A stretch of DNA of 64,000 nt from Trichoplusia ni (lineage: Eukaryota > Arthropoda > Insecta > Lepidoptera > Noctuidae). Location: positions 9,145,895-9,209,894 of the forward strand of contig NC_039481.1 in the NCBI RefSeq assembly GCF_003590095.1, written 5' to 3'. Shown here piece after piece: positions 11,901-25,278 of the stretch (position 1 is its first letter; each line of letters opens with the position of its first letter). A model generated the notes under the pieces. It was not told where the DNA came from. It saw only the letters and a list, made by a program, of their open reading frames with translations, and did no database searches. A program made the translations under genes and the position numbers.

Positions 11901-12706
11901 TTAGTTTGGAACTTAGGAATAAAATGTCTTTTTAAAAGAGGTATTCCATTTAACTCAAGATATATTTGTATCCAACAAGAGCATTTATTTACCGTCATTT
12001 CTGAACTATTCCTTTGCTTAATTTATAAAATTTTATGAGCAAAAGCGTTACTTTAAATACGACCATGTACTTCCGTTCCAACTTGTCAATAATGATTTTT
12101 TTAAGCTTTTTTTGGTCTTGTCATAATCTTAAGTTTGGTGTATTTAATAAAATCTTCAGTTCCAAAACGTTTGAGCAATTCTGTACCTCTTACTTTAGCC
12201 AACATTATACATATTAGTACATACTAAACATTGATCTAGCTGCTTATGAAAAGCTAACACCGACAGTTATGTGAATTACCTATGTTGTGTAGCTGTGAAC
12301 AATTGTCTAATAAATAACAATTTATTTACGTTTTATGGACGTGTTTACATTCGCTTAAAAACTTTTTCTTTAGCCTCCTTTGTTAATGTTACATAAATAT
12401 TCTCATCTTTTTCGTTTGTATATAAAACGAAAGCGACGGAGCATTGCCGCGGTATGAGCACTGATTGTATTTCTCTAGTGATAGGTAACACAGATGATTA
12501 AGCTTCAATGTAAACACGTCCCTATTTCAACTGCAGTTAAAATTGAAAATTGTGTGAGCGGAATTCACAACAAGAGTTATGCATAACACAAACACTTTGA
12601 TTTTAAGAAATTCAACTCTACATCACAGGGAATAAAGTTGAAAATCAGCTAGCTATAACAAAACACCCGCCCACACAAGTTGCGATCAAAAATATGATGA
12701 AATGGT
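8980..12706. other. Gene-poor stretch between PWP1 and GOT1 (convergent 3' ends)
   Basis: PWP1 and GOT1 converge on this 3.7 kb. The upper part probably carries the GOT1 3' UTR, since TTTATT at 12321-12326 would be an AATAAA on the minus strand, about 380 bases past the stop. No frame looks coding. The one structure I could make out is the imperfect inverted repeat around 9520-9885. Confidence 0.45.
9525..9885. repeat. Imperfect inverted repeat, arms ~55 bp
   Basis: The reverse complement of about 9525-9585 (TTGTGTTACCTCGTTTATGA...GTTGTGAAAA) aligns with about 9821-9881 (TTGCGTTACCTCGTCTACGA...GTAGTGAAAA). The first 20 bases agree at 17 positions and the last ten at nine; the middle is weaker, with a 3-base gap. 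It could be the remains of an inverted-repeat transposon or an old inverted duplication. Confidence 0.4.
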
Positions 12707-15700
12707 TTACTCGTCAGCGGGGAACTTGAGGACGGCGTCGTGCATGGCCCTGGCCATGTACTGCACGTTGGCGGGGTTGAGGCCGCACATGTTGATGCGG
12801 CCCGACTTCAGCAGGTAGATGTGGTACTCCTCCACCAGGTGCTCGGACTGCCGCTGCGTCAGCCCCGTGTACGAGAACAGACCGATCTGCTTCACGATGT
12901 GGTCCCAGCTGCCGGGGGTGCCCAGTCTGCGGGAATACCAGTTACAGTTAGACAAATACGAATCTTATTTCTATAACCCTAGAACTGAATTTTAGTTGTA
13001 GTAATATTGAAGGTGAATTTTGAATCTTATTTCAATATAAGTAAGTTTTAAACTTCGTAAACGTTGAAGTAACTTACTTGATTAGCTCTGCCCTCAAAGC
13101 CTCTCTCATCTGGATGACTCGAGTGGCCATGGCTTTAATGTGTTCCCTCCTGCAAGACAAAAATTATGAATTCAACTTTTTAGTAAAAGTGGTGACAAAA
13201 GTAGAACGTGAGTACATCTTTCTAATAATGTATGTTTCATGGTAGAGCTACACTCAACCTGTCATACATTCTAATATAAATAAGTTAGTCAAACCTAAAT
13301 CAAGGTTGGAGTTTTTTATGACGAGGGTAGCCAGCTGCTACAAAGATGGTCTAAATTAGTGCCCATTTAAAGCATTTAAGTTCCCATTGTGGTGGTTAGA
13401 AAGTACACTACATTGCATCAAATGGCTTCTCAATAGTTCTTTTTTTATAAATAAGTTATATTTATTAATTTTACACTAGTAACATTAGTACAAAACCTAG
13501 CAAGTTAACACGGTATTTCTTTTTGAGATCATATGTAATCGGAGTAGTTTGAAACATGTACTATCGCAAGCTAACCTGCTGAACTACCACGAATCTGCGG
13601 GAGACATTAAAAATAAACAGTCTAATCTAGATGAAACATACCATTCGTCGAAGAGCTGCTTGTTGGCGAGTACATTGGCGACGACGCGCGCGCCGTGAGC
13701 GGGCGGGTTGGAGTACATGCCGCGGATGATCCACGTCAGCTGAGACTTCATCGCGGGAACCAGGCTCGCGTCAGAGATCACACACGCTAGGTTACCCACA
13801 CGCTCGTCTGAGGGGGGAATATATACATACAGTAAAGAGATTGGATATGAGAACATATATGTCAGTCTTCTGAAATGGGTTTCAAACCAAGGGAAGAAGG
13901 TTTAAACAAAGATACATGCTCGTGATGTCTGTATTTTAGAAACACGCTGGTCATTTTCACACGCATTTTCAGCGACAAAGGCTGGGTGATAAAGACAGCG
14001 TGACGTTGTCAGTTTTATCATAGTACCGTATTTGAATACTGAGTTTTTTTCGACTGCAATTTGTATGTAATGCTCAATAGGTGTGAGTAGCTATGCGCAA
14101 CAGGATTCAGTAGATAGACATGCCATGTCTACGCGGCCACTCCTTTATAGGCCGGCCTAGTTGGAAGTGGAAGCAATGAATAAAACGGGCATTACCATCA
14201 TTGTAGAGAGTATAACAGATGTAAAAAAGTGCATACAAGAAAACATCAAGTTAAGTTCAGATAAGCAAAACATGAGTACTCACTGTACAAGCCGAAGTTC
14301 TTGGCGTAGGACTGCGCGCAGATGAGCTCGAAGCCGCGCTTGACGAAGTAGCGCACCGCCCACGCGTCGCGGTCCAGGTCGCCCGACGCGAAGCCCTGGT
14401 ACGCGCTGTCGAAGAACGGGAACAACTTGCGCTCCTGGAATATTAGGGTTACTCTTATAATATGATCGATGATTCTATGTATTATGAAAATAAATCGATA
14501 GTAAACCTACAAATACATGACAAATTAGAAAAAAATATCTGGAGAACTTAAAAAGAAAATACCTTATGCAAATCCAAGATTTTTTTTGAACCAAAATAGT
14601 GTTTATAAAAATAAACATTTCAACTTTTACCAACAAAATATTTTCCCTAAAAGGGACACACACTATTGAAATGCACATTCTCTACCGTAATACAGCAAAG
14701 ACATTTCATGGGACCTTATTAACGTCGTTAGCAAACTTCTTAGATAGAACATTTACGCAACGAAACTTGGTGAAACAACTTTTCCAACAAGGAAACTTAA
14801 CGTCAGTTCAGTTTGAACACGTTTAACATAGCCTATACCTCCATAACATCAGCAATGTCCTTAGCAAACTTCTTAGATGGAACATGAGTGCAACGAAACT
14901 TGGTGAGACAAAGCATATTGAAGGTCAAGGTCAGCTTAACATAGCCCTTACCTCCATAACATCAGCAATCTTCTCCCATTGCTCCTGGCTGGGGTCGATG
15001 CCGGTCGGGTTGTGGGCGCAAGCGTGCAGCAGTATGACGGAGTTCTCGGGCGCTGAGCGGAGGTCCTCGATGAGTCCGTCGAAGTCTATGGAGCGAGTCT
15101 TGGCGTTCCAGTAGCGGTAGGTGCGCGGGGATGTGAAACCGGAGTTCACGAAGACCAGGTGGTGGTTCTCTGGATGATGAGAAGGAAAAGTTTTTAGGAG
15201 ACTGGCCAAAATAGTTTTAAAAAAATGAGTGTATCTTTCTAAGAAAAAGGTTCATTCGTCTACTTAAACTAAAGATTTACCTATAAAGTTTCGTTTAGTA
15301 TTAAAGATAGCTAGCATATTGTTTTTTTGAACGAAAGCGATTGAGTTTTCACAGTATTTTGTCATATAACTGCTTGACCTTTGTTTGGCAAGGGAATTGC
15401 CTCGGGCCTAATTTACCAAGTAAACTATTAAGTTACTTAATCTTTCTATGTCAATTTCAACCTCTTTTTTCAGTTATTGTTTCCCTATATTTTTATTACA
15501 CTGATAGTCATTTTAATTATAGTCGAATTCAACCAATGATTAAACATATCTCTTGACTTGGATATAATCTAGAAAATTTGTGATAGAATGGACCGATTGT
15601 GATGTTAGATGATTATGATCTATACTAAAAAAAAATGGAAACCTCTCACAAACACCGAAAATTTATAATGTTATCATGAAATAATTACATAAAGAACTTT

Positions 15701-18700
15701 GTTTCTACATAATCATTATAGTAACCAATGATTTCAATATGACAAATGGCGGCAAAACGGTATAGGCAACCACGGGAACGTAAATCCAGGTCATAAACTA
15801 TGTACCAGTTGCGCGAAACAGTAAGAAACATCCATCTATCCCAACAAACTTGTACCGTATTATTTTAGTGTGATTGTTTCATTTCCGTACAAAGATCATA
15901 CCTTCACCAATTATGCAAAAATGATCTTTATGTACGCACGATCTAATCAAATTATAAACACTATTTTGGAGTGACCAACCATGTAGCGATAATCTTTAGT
16001 TATATTCCGCTAAGTATGCTAGATAACGCGATATGTGGCGCTGGGCAGGTTGGATAGCCTATCATTATGATTGTCTAATATGATATAATAATTTTAATAT
16101 GTTTACCGATTTTGGTACCTACGAAGAGAATTTGCTAAAGAAGCAGCCAAAGGATTCATTGGATTTTTTGCTAAGCTTATCAAGTAAGTCTGTTCTAGTT
16201 GTCAACTAAGGAGGCACGTGTCAGGTAATATATTCATTTTAACTGCCGACGCAAAAAGAGTGGCGTTATAAGTTCGATGTGTCTGTCTGTTTCATCATAG
16301 CTCCCCAAATGATTCAGCGATTTCAATTTGATTTGAGTTTTAGCCATTTAAAAGTTATGGGTGTAAAGTTGTTACTGGCGGTTTTAATTACTGGTTAATT
16401 TTTTGTAACGTAAGGATTATCTCAGTACATACCCCAGGTAGGTGCGGAGTAGTAGAAGGTGGTGTATTTCAGGTGCTTGTTCAGCAGCTCGGCGCCGACG
16501 CGCAGACTGCCCGTACCGGACAGGGTTTGTACTCCGAACGCCTGAAAAGGAATACTGTACTTTGAAGCTTTTTCTTTGGTAAATAAATTTATTCACTTCC
16601 GCCATGCCGGTTAGCATCGCTGAGCCCAGCCAGCTACGATCTTTTCCCCAACTCTCGTACACCAATAGGACGACAGTCCGACAACACTTGAGAGCTAGGA
16701 AATGAGGCAGTATTCACGTGCCTCCCGTAGCACGGTAAGCTGCGAAACGTCGGGATCTAAATTCTAAAGTTAAACCGCGATAAAATCCGTAAAAGTAGTT
16801 TTATTTCAACGTGATATTTATTTCTAAAACGCACAAAAGATTCAAGAGTGTATTTGTACTGACCGATTTCGACGAAATTTCGTACGGAGGTAGCTAACAC
16901 TTTTGATTATCACATAGGCTTTTATCCGACTTCGTTTAAGGAAGTTGTTTTTGTAGCTATAACCGACATCCAGGCGGACCAAAACCACGAGAAATAACCA
17001 ACATCTGATAACCGATATGTGAGTTTATTTGTTATGCTTTCACGCCTATACTATGAGCTAGTAAAATAGCATACGTTACAAACAATACATGTTGATGTAA
17101 ACACTTCATTGTTACATATTTATATGAACTCAAGCGAAAATTAATTCAGTTACCGAGTATGGCGAGCAAAAAGCATTTTCCTGCTTGAAAACTAAATTTT
17201 GAGGTAATTTAACTACATAATTAATTAAGTAGTGTCCTTCAACACAATTTACTAAAAAACAAACTCGTTTCGGGTTGTAGGTACACACGTTTTTATGAAT
17301 AGAAACAATTGTTTAACTCATAAAGACACTATAGTTAATTTTTGCACGTACATAGCGAATATCAATGTATTTATAGGCAGGGTCATGTTGCCCACAGGAT
17401 GCCATCAGTTAACCCATTGGTAGTGTTAACACTGATGAACGCTATGCATGGATAAATTTAGATATTTTTTTACGAAGAATAGTTAATACTAGTTCTAAAA
17501 GGAGTATGGTTCTGGAGCAACTTGCAACTGTGATAGGCCAAGGGGATGCTGGGCCCCGATTCTGCTATTTAAAATGGCCGATGAATGAATGGCAATTGGA
17601 CTAAACTTGAAACTATTCCTATTTCCTAAAGCGTTTTGCAGAATAGGGGTTTTGACACTGATTGTATGTTTTTATATGTGTCTGTATATGTTTGTAACTG
17701 CTATAGATATAAGCGCCTGAACAATCTAGTGATTCGCATAATTACATACGATTCCTGTACCTATTCCTAACTAAAAGACTATGCAAGGCTTAAAGGAACG
17801 TACTAAATGACAACATGCCGCACACAATTTATAATTTTATATTGATAAGCTGATAGTAGGACTTTAAAATTGAAGGCCAAGGAACAATCGTTTCACAAGT
17901 AATTGCCTATCTTAGATTATTCGAAGCGAACTTCTTGTGTCAATGGAATATCAACTTTACATCTATCGCATACGTATCAAATTGTATTAACATCAGCAAT
18001 ATTTTGCTGGGATGTTCTAATATAGGACCGTTTGTGAGTGGCAGATCGACGTCAATCAACATTGCAACAGCGATCCCCACAGTCAAGGTTCAGACAAAAG
18101 CATCTTTAATACAGTGCCGTAAGGTTGAAAATCATGACGTAATAACCGTACCTTGACATAAATGCTAAACAATAACACTACATATTCGTGTTATCTGTCT
18201 TATATAATATGTTCAGTGTTGTTATCAGATAAATTATGAACTCCACGTAGTGTCAATACTGTCAATTGGTGTATATTGATGTAATACATGCCATTATAGT
18301 CAATCAGCTGATCAAATATCATGATCAGAAAACATACCGGGAACCAACATACATTTAGGGATAGAAATTCAATGAAAATTAATGAAAGCGTATATTTACC
18401 CCATATTTTCGCCTTTCCCGCGTATATTATGGGTCTTTTGGTAATTAATAACCCCGGTCTATAAAAACTAAAACCACCGTGTTGGTCATCATCACAAATT
18501 AACCCCCTCACAAAGATCCATTACATACTCTTTTTTGGAAGACTAAACATCTCCTATGGGCCTCGATACACACACCAAAAGTCGACCAGTGCTACTACCT
18601 CCTCTGAGGTAACGCACATTTCCTGTCTACGATTAAGACGAGCAAGATTTCTTGGTATTAAAAAGAAGAACAACTTACGCGTCCAGCGGCGATCGCAGGG

Positions 18701-21700
18701 CTGTCCTCTCCGAGGAGCATAGATGTCGAAGCTGCAGTAAACTGTTCCAGTCCTGGAATAAAGTTGCTAAAGTTATACATTTTCAATGTGATACATGCTT
18801 TGCTGTTGAGTTTCATGGCCCGATTTTTCTACACTAGATCATTCAGGAAGTGGTAAATTAGGAGGTTGTTCAATGTGGACATTGACGTTGAAAATGGAAA
18901 CTTAATAGTCTTGTTTAAAAAAAGGCCGACACACAAACTCTAGGAAAATATAGACTTACAGTGATCTAAAGTACCCGTCACGAGAAGCTATAAATTATGT
19001 AAACAAACATCTTTTACTAAGTAAACATTTTATACTGCGAGATAATAATAAATTGACCATATTCAATCGACATGAAATATAGACGGGTTATATGAAAGTA
19101 ACAACCTATTTAATTTAGTCGGATCATATTTTAACGACGCAAAGCGCTATCGTTTGTGTTTCTTGGTACCGGAACGCGTCCGTCGCAGGGATTGTGAACT
19201 ATCGGGACGCCATTTTGAAATAAACGCATCATTCGAGTTTCGAATGCGTACGAGTTTGTTTCATTGCTTTGCATATATCGCGGATCTGGTTGTTATTGTT
19301 AATTTTGTTATTGTTTCGTTATCACTTTTTTATTGTTGTTACTTTAATTGTTGCGTTAATTTTATTTGTTATTACGTATAATGGAGCCAGTAGCCAGTAC
19401 ATCTAAGGAAATAAATTCGCCACGAAAAAAACGTCAAAAGGTGCGTAATACAATTTATCTAAAATATATAATAAGTAAAAAGAAAGAGTTGTTTGTTCAA
19501 ACGCGTAATTTTTATTCCAAAATCGATGAGATGATTGATAAAACTGTAGACAGCTTCGTGATACATGTCACTGATTCTGACACAGAAATGGAAACATCTG
19601 AATCTGACGAATAATTATTCTTAAATAATATTTATGTTAATTAATATTTGTTACTTAATAATTTATTAAATCTTAAACAAATTCATTTTTTTTGTTGGTC
19701 CAAATGTTGTGAACTCCTGAACACTTGTTTACAAAATTTATAGCTTCTCATGACGGTTACTTTAGGTTTTCGTGAAGCTCCGCAAAGATACGCTCTTTTT
19801 ACTGAAGTATAAATATGGATGTTTCTCTTTGAAGATGTTTGGGAGGTCTTTGACCAAGAGTGGAATCTAAAGTGGAAAATAGTTAATACGACTAGTTCCA
19901 GTTTATTACTCATTCGGAAAACTTTCGATTCCCCTATTTTTGTGAGAATGGGCGGGATTAACTAGAATGATGAAACCAGAACTTAAATAATTTCCGTTCA
20001 GTTCAAGTTAGAGACAAACAACGATAAGATGTGTTTGAAAACATTTGACGTCAATCGGGCGATTACAAAATATTCGTAATTAACTAATTCAAGTAATAAA
20101 CAATAATATTATTATTTATTATGTAATATTAGTTAATATATTATTATGGATTATTTATTTTTTATATATTATTTCTGATTTCAATTAAAACACTTTCATA
20201 TTCTTACATAAATTTCTGATAGCCTTACATCATTTCTGCCTACCTTCAAAGCGAAAAGCACGCTTGATAATATAGATGCGATATTGCAGCTACTTTAGAT
20301 AATCAACTGCTTATTATTCACTTCATTATAAAAAAAGATAGTCATTTATCTCTTATCAGTAAATAGGTATTTTTTGCGCACAACGCAGTGTTATTATCTA
20401 CAGCGTCGTGATGATGTCAAGAACAATGTTTTTTTTTTTAATAATGGCGGGCCGGACAGGCTAAACTATAAATATTTTACATAACTAAGGGACGTTGATA
20501 TTATATAAATGTGTATGTCATGATAGGCCACAGTCATCAATGGATATTTATTTAGATATATCCGTTTGTTTCAGATAGTTTCAGTTAAGAATCTACTTTG
20601 ATGAAGTCCTTTCAAAGGTAAAAACGGGACCCCATTGATGAGGGCCCGCTTTTTGTCTTTCTGTTCGTTACCATTGCAGGCTGTATCTCATGATACAGTG
20701 TTTCCATGTGTTTCTAATGCATTTTAGTTATGGTCATAAATTAGTTGACAAATAAAATTGAGGAAGAGTAGCCCCAAATTAATTGCCACCCTATCAATTT
20801 GTTTTCTTTGCCCCATTTGTACAGAGCCCTCCGTGTCGGAGTCCAACTCGTACTGACAGGTTTTATCTAAGTGAATAGTTCCATAATTTCAGCTTTAGAT
20901 AAATACACCTTACACTCGCTCATCCCGTTATCTCCGGCATGAGCTGCCCTTGAAGATTGGCCAATTAAATCCTAGTCATTGATTACGGCCGTAGATTAAA
21001 CTGAAGTACAATTTCCATAATTAATCGGTGAAATAAGCAGGTCAGACGGTTAGGTAACAATATTGTGTTTTATCTTAAGTAACATGATTCTGAGCACTTG
21101 TAAGTCATCCTATTGCCGACTGTAATTAGAAATCACCGAACAAAAGCAATATAAGTTTGAGATAGAATAAGGGGCGATTGGAATTGAGAAACCCTACGCT
21201 CTATTGCATGATCTTATACAGTGCGTATGAACAGCCCAGTCCGATCCTCAAAGGACATATGAGTAGTCAGACGTGCAACAAAAAACTAGCTCATCATATA
21301 ATTTCAAAATATATTTCTTGGGACAGCATTACCGACAAATTAATATTGCCCTGAATTTTGGAAAATTTCCCTAAACTACCAAAATTTTATTTTGTGAAGT
21401 TACCAAGTTGTTATTATTTCAGCTCTGCCATAGGTAATCTGCACGATATTATTATACTCTTCGTTAAATTTATCGGGGGAAATTGTTTGTTTTTTTTTCA
21501 GTAAATGATCTTAAATAGTTGATTTTACAGTACTCTACAACCCCAAAATTGATGACAAGTTTGTTAAAACTTAATATTTGTAAGTGATTCTAGATTAAAA
21601 ATCCGAGTATATCAAATCTCATTGCGGTATTCTGCGAAAGCGTTCCCGCTTGGCGCCCGACTATAGAAATAGAGAAAGCAATCCAGTGGTTTTCACGTCA

Positions 21701-23801
21701 GTAAGAGCGCACCCTTCTCCAGTGCAAAAGAAGTAATTAAAGATTTAAAAAACCGGCTCAAAAAAGTATATTATATGATACGGCACGCGGTAATGATTTT
21801 GTTGATCACTCTAAGGTCGGAACTAAATTACTTTGTTACTACATTAATCATTTAAAATTGAATGAAACGAACAACAATTTGTTTTTAAATTAACATTATG
21901 TGCAAAAATGCCCTATTACCGATTAAAAACAACAAATAGGTTTTTAATCAAATGGTATAATATTTTATGGTTTCGGTGTTATCATATAGCATTGTGAATG
22001 TGATAACTTATTGAATTCTTATTTTAAAACTGTAGCAGTTGCAAGAGATAAGGTATGTTTTAAATTACTTTTTCTGAAGAAGTGTCTTTGTTTTTCTTTG
22101 CGTTAATAGGTTACGTAAAGGAGTATGCACACGGCGTAGTTCATCTAACGCGCTCTCACAGACCGTCAATATGTAACGGCATATTACGGGAGTACGCGAG
22201 TTTGTTAAATACGTGTGCTCATCGCGTATAACGCGATGTTAGTAGAGCACAATGTAATAAATATATTTATTTTTTGAATTCGATATGCAACCTTTCAATT
22301 TCATTTTGTTTATATTTCCAATCTTTTTTTTAGTAAATTATCCTTACGCAGGTATGCTATCGATAACTCCTGTTGTTTTTTTTATATATTTGTTATTACG
22401 TTTTCATTCATTTGTAGTTGTCCCAAACTGTCGAATTGAGTAAGCTTTTGCCTATAATTTTATTGCCACTAGCGGTTTTGTCGTATGTCGGGTTTCGGGG
22501 CTCCCTCAAAAATGGTTGAACGAAATGAGCTAGTTGAAGCATACATTCTGTTTGCTGGTATAGTCTTGTTCAAATCAATCTGGTACTTTCCTAAAAAAAG
22601 CCAGTCCAGAGAAATAATTGCCTTGTAGTTTATACACATTTTCAAAAAAAGACAAAGTAATATCTCCTACTTGCAGAATGAATGAATTCATATCAACATT
22701 TTCATGAAATGGTATTCAGTACTAGTTTCATTAAATAGTTCAAAGGAAATTTAACAAAAGAGCTTTTGATACAAACTTTCTGAAATTCTATCACAACAAT
22801 TTGGTCATTACAAATAGTTATTTAATAAATCTCTTTATAATATATTATCACTAAAGTAATCTATTTATATTCTATTTCATATCTTTTTATCATTTAATTT
22901 ATATCACTAAAATAAAGTGAGACCATATTCTTCATGTATGCCTTATTGCATTCTATGTGCCTATCTCTTATAAGAGGTTTTAGTAAATGTTTTTGTCAAT
23001 ATCAACTGAATAACCCAGTATCCCAATATCTTTGTGAGATTAGCGCACCTAGTCTTTTAAGTAATTAAATCAGCACTCACCTAAGACTGGTAAGTATTCA
23101 TGAAGGAGTGTCTCATCAGCTGCCATCTGTTTCTCCATCTTCCTAACCACAGGCAATACCCATGGTTTACCGATGTCATCTCGGTAAGCTGCAGAAACAC
23201 AGTTTTGTAATTAACTAAATGAGTAGTGCTGTAAATCACAATAGTAGTTATATTACATACTTTCAGCATAGAAATACTTTCATTCAAAAAGACCCATTAT
23301 ATTACACTCAAAAGGATGTTTTAAGCTGAAAATCAAAACTAAATTTACATAGGTACAATTGCATATTCCATTATGCTCGTGGAATGTAAGTAGTTACGTA
23401 TAATTATGTCTAGTTCGTACACTTAGCATTGCGAAAAAAGCGGCAAAAAAAACAAGGTGACACAACTACCGCAAATATTTCATGTACCGATAGCTATATC
23501 AATAGTGTGACTTCGATATATAAATTAAGATACGCATATACCCATAATTATCACTACGAAAATAATTTAAAATACGTAAGTATGCTTAAACCTTATGTAA
23601 TTAGGTTACAAATTAACCGATCTTACGATACTACAGATTTTCCACAACAATTAAAGTAAGTACAATTAATTTATGAAAGAAAATCTTACCTCCAATACTC
23701 AAATTGATTTTATTTTGGTGTGGATCATCTAAAAACATTCGGTTTAACTGGAAAACCTCGATAGGAGGTCCCTGTTGGACAACTTGAAAACGAGATCCCA
23801 T
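12707..23801 (-). CDS. GOT1: Cytosolic aspartate aminotransferase, 409 residues
   Basis: Nine exons join in phase: 23801-23690, 23188-23081, 18752-18679, 16541-16433, 15169-14952, 14434-14284, 13807-13642, 13149-13078 and 12926-12707. The product is a PLP enzyme converting aspartate and 2-oxoglutarate to oxaloacetate and glutamate. It has no mitochondrial presequence: MGSRFQVVQQGPP leads straight into the fold, which points to the cytosolic form of the malate-aspartate shuttle. Recognisable blocks are AYRDDIGKPWVLPVVRKME, LHACAHNPTGIDP, FPFFDSAYQGFASG, SYAKNFGLYNERVGN (Lys252 is the predicted PLP Schiff-base lysine) and SGRINMCGL (Arg380 is the substrate carboxylate arginine). Length matches the ~410-residue family. 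Introns 2 (4.3 kb) and 3 (2.1 kb) are rich in repeat debris. The exon 5 end is duplicated in the downstream intron. Confidence 0.96.
14709..14970. repeat. Imperfect tandem duplication at the GOT1 exon 5 / intron 5 border
   Basis: AACATAGCC then ACCTCCATAACATCAGCAAT occurs at about 14825-14855 and again at 14938-14969. The second copy is the true exon 5 end and donor. The segment TTAGCAAACTTCTTAGAT plus GCAACGAAACTTGGTGA also occurs twice, near 14730-14775 and 14860-14907. The unit is about 113-131 bp. The intronic copy carries a donor-like GAG|GTATAG on the minus strand. Confidence 0.7.
16853..17003. repeat. Degenerate interspersed repeat in GOT1 intron 3
   Basis: ACTGACCGATTTCGACGAAATTTCGTACGGAGG resembles the conserved ACTGAACGGATTTTGATGAAATTTGGT core common in lepidopteran repeats. 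A shorter related piece lies at 7650-7685 in PWP1 intron 9, and another at 46318-46400 in an ATP9 intron. Confidence 0.4.
19381..19614 (+). CDS. Uncertain small ORF in GOT1 intron 2 (possible transposon remnant)
   Basis: On the strand opposite GOT1, an ATG opens a 77-codon frame starting MEPVASTSKEINSPRKKRQK and ending with an acidic tail (VTDSDTEMETSESDE). A donor-like AAAAG|GTGCGT occurs after codon 20, so it could also be a short first exon. About 230 bases upstream there is a CpG-containing, promoter-like stretch (19150-19230). I recognise no family. Basic and acidic low-complexity starts like this occur in transposon-encoded proteins, but there is no catalytic domain nearby. It may be noise. 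Confidence 0.2.
   Translation: MEPVASTSKEINSPRKKRQKVRNTIYLKYIISKKKELFVQTRNFYSKIDEMIDKTVDSFVIHVTDSDTEMETSESDE
20610..20705 (+). repeat. Interspersed repeat fragment (AAACGGGACCC family)
   Basis: AAAACGGGACCCCATTGATGAGGGCCCGCTTTTTGTC followed by GGCTGTATCTCATGATACAGT matches the ordering of a repeat commonly seen in lepidopteran introns (AAACGGGACCCTAT...GGCTGTATCTCATGAACC). A reverse-orientation relative lies at about 52730-52820 in an ATP9 intron. Confidence 0.4.
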
Positions 23802-24482
23802 TTTTCTAGATTATAATAACACACAACCGGCCGGTTACAAGCTCAGGCAGCGAATGCGGTACCCGTAGATGTCTATTCTAATCTAAAACTTCTATGAACT
23901 ATCAATTTTTTTATGTTTGCGTAGGCACACGAAGTTTATACTGTTGACCTTTAGCAATGACAGAAATGTCACTGTTTGAAAAGTTTGTCAAATCGAGTGT
24001 GAATGACATTTTGAAACTACTGTAAACTAGACGTTTAGTTAACATCACAGACGTATTTTCTTAAGGCGTAAGTGTGAATGATTAGGAGTTTTGAAACAAC
24101 TCGATATATTTACGGATTTATCTCCCACTATTAGGATGACTGGATTTTATAATATCATGTTTACAGTTAATTCAAAGTTGAAGCCTCAAAGTTCAACCTC
24201 ATTAATGGTGCTTTTATATGTTAGCCAGGTCATTGTTATTTGCGCAAGTGGACAAGTTTCCTGCATAAATTCATTGTTGTAGCTCGTTGCGACTAGATAG
24301 ATACTGTTGAGAATGACAGATTTAAAGTTTTAACATTGCTTTTGGATCGTAGCCCTAAATGATAGGTAGGTGCTACGGACTACCGCTGTTTAAAGTTGAA
24401 ACAAATGTTAACCAAAAATATTGAGTTTTTATTTTATCACAATCTAAACCACATAAAAATAAAATTACAGAAAAACTTTACA
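23802..24482. other. Spacer upstream of GOT1
   Basis: It should hold the GOT1 promoter and leader just above 23801. At its upper end, TTTATT at 24428-24433 gives an AATAAA for the minus-strand small gene, about 50 bases past its stop. I see nothing else. Confidence 0.4.
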
Positions 24483-24761
24483 TTATAATTTACATGTATA
24501 TTCAGTACGAGCTGGATTCTTGAGCTGACATTGCCGTGGATCGTTGTCTCTTACTATGTAATACACGCTTTTAAATTCGCTATTTTCACCATGAATCTTT
24601 TTGTAGTGGTAACAGCCGTACCAAGCCATACCCACACCCACGAGAGCTACAAAGGACGTACACATTACGTCAGGTATTTCCCACATTGCTCGCTTGAATA
24701 AGGCTACTAAACCTTTTCCAAAATTAGGGCGATACCCTGGATATTCCGCGGGTGGAGTCAT
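24483..24761 (-). CDS. Small one-helix protein, paralogue of the neighbouring NDUFA3-like gene, 92 residues
   Basis: A single intronless frame begins MTPPAEYPGYRPNFGKGL. A predicted membrane helix follows at about residues 31-50 (VMCTSFVALVGVGMAWYGCY) and then a hydrophilic tail. It aligns end to end with the protein at 25279-25503: shared elements are W..EIP.V, G.G.A..GCY.Y.K, G.N...KS.Y and R..DP, roughly 40% identity over the core. It has a longer, proline-rich N-terminus and a C-terminal extension with extra cysteines. By analogy the protein would sit in the mitochondrial inner membrane as an accessory complex I subunit of the NDUFA3 type. That family assignment is from memory of insect sequences and is tentative. 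It diverges more than its partner and could be a tissue-restricted copy. Confidence 0.7.
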   Translation of the reverse strand: MTPPAEYPGYRPNFGKGLVALFKRAMWEIPDVMCTSFVALVGVGMAWYGCYHYKKIHGENSEFKSVYYIVRDNDPRQCQLKNPARTEYTCKL

Positions 24762-25278
24762 TTTGATTAAACAAATGATATTCCTATTGAAATAATTTTA
24801 TAATCACTTCTGGAATAGCACAGGAACAAAAAGATTTGACAATAGTTAAGTCAAACCCGTAGGTATTCGAATAAAGAAAGGAAGTAAGGATTGAAAGAGT
24901 ATTTACTACTATAGTTTTAAAGGTAACCAACATTAAACTGATATCAAAAAATGATTTTATAAAAAACCTGCCTATCTGACTAAATTCTTAACGATTTTTA
25001 TATAAATGTGGCATGTATTAAATTAAGAAATTGAAAAGGGTTGGGATAGAGAACAAAGTCCTCGAAATTGGAAAAGGACACCCATAAAAATGTTTACCTC
25101 GCACAAAATATATTACTTCTTGAAATAATTTATCTTCAGTAAAGTATTTGTTCTATGGAATTAAACGTCAACTGTCATTTATCTCTCAGCTCGTAGCTGT
25201 CACTAGACTTTTGAAGAGGGCAAATTACAGGCTTGAATATAACTGTTTATCAGTAAATCCAAATTAAATAAAAACACA

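Noticed and set aside
12740..12976. Plus-strand frame over the GOT1 last exon
   Set aside because: It is a shadow of GC-rich coding sequence on the other strand.
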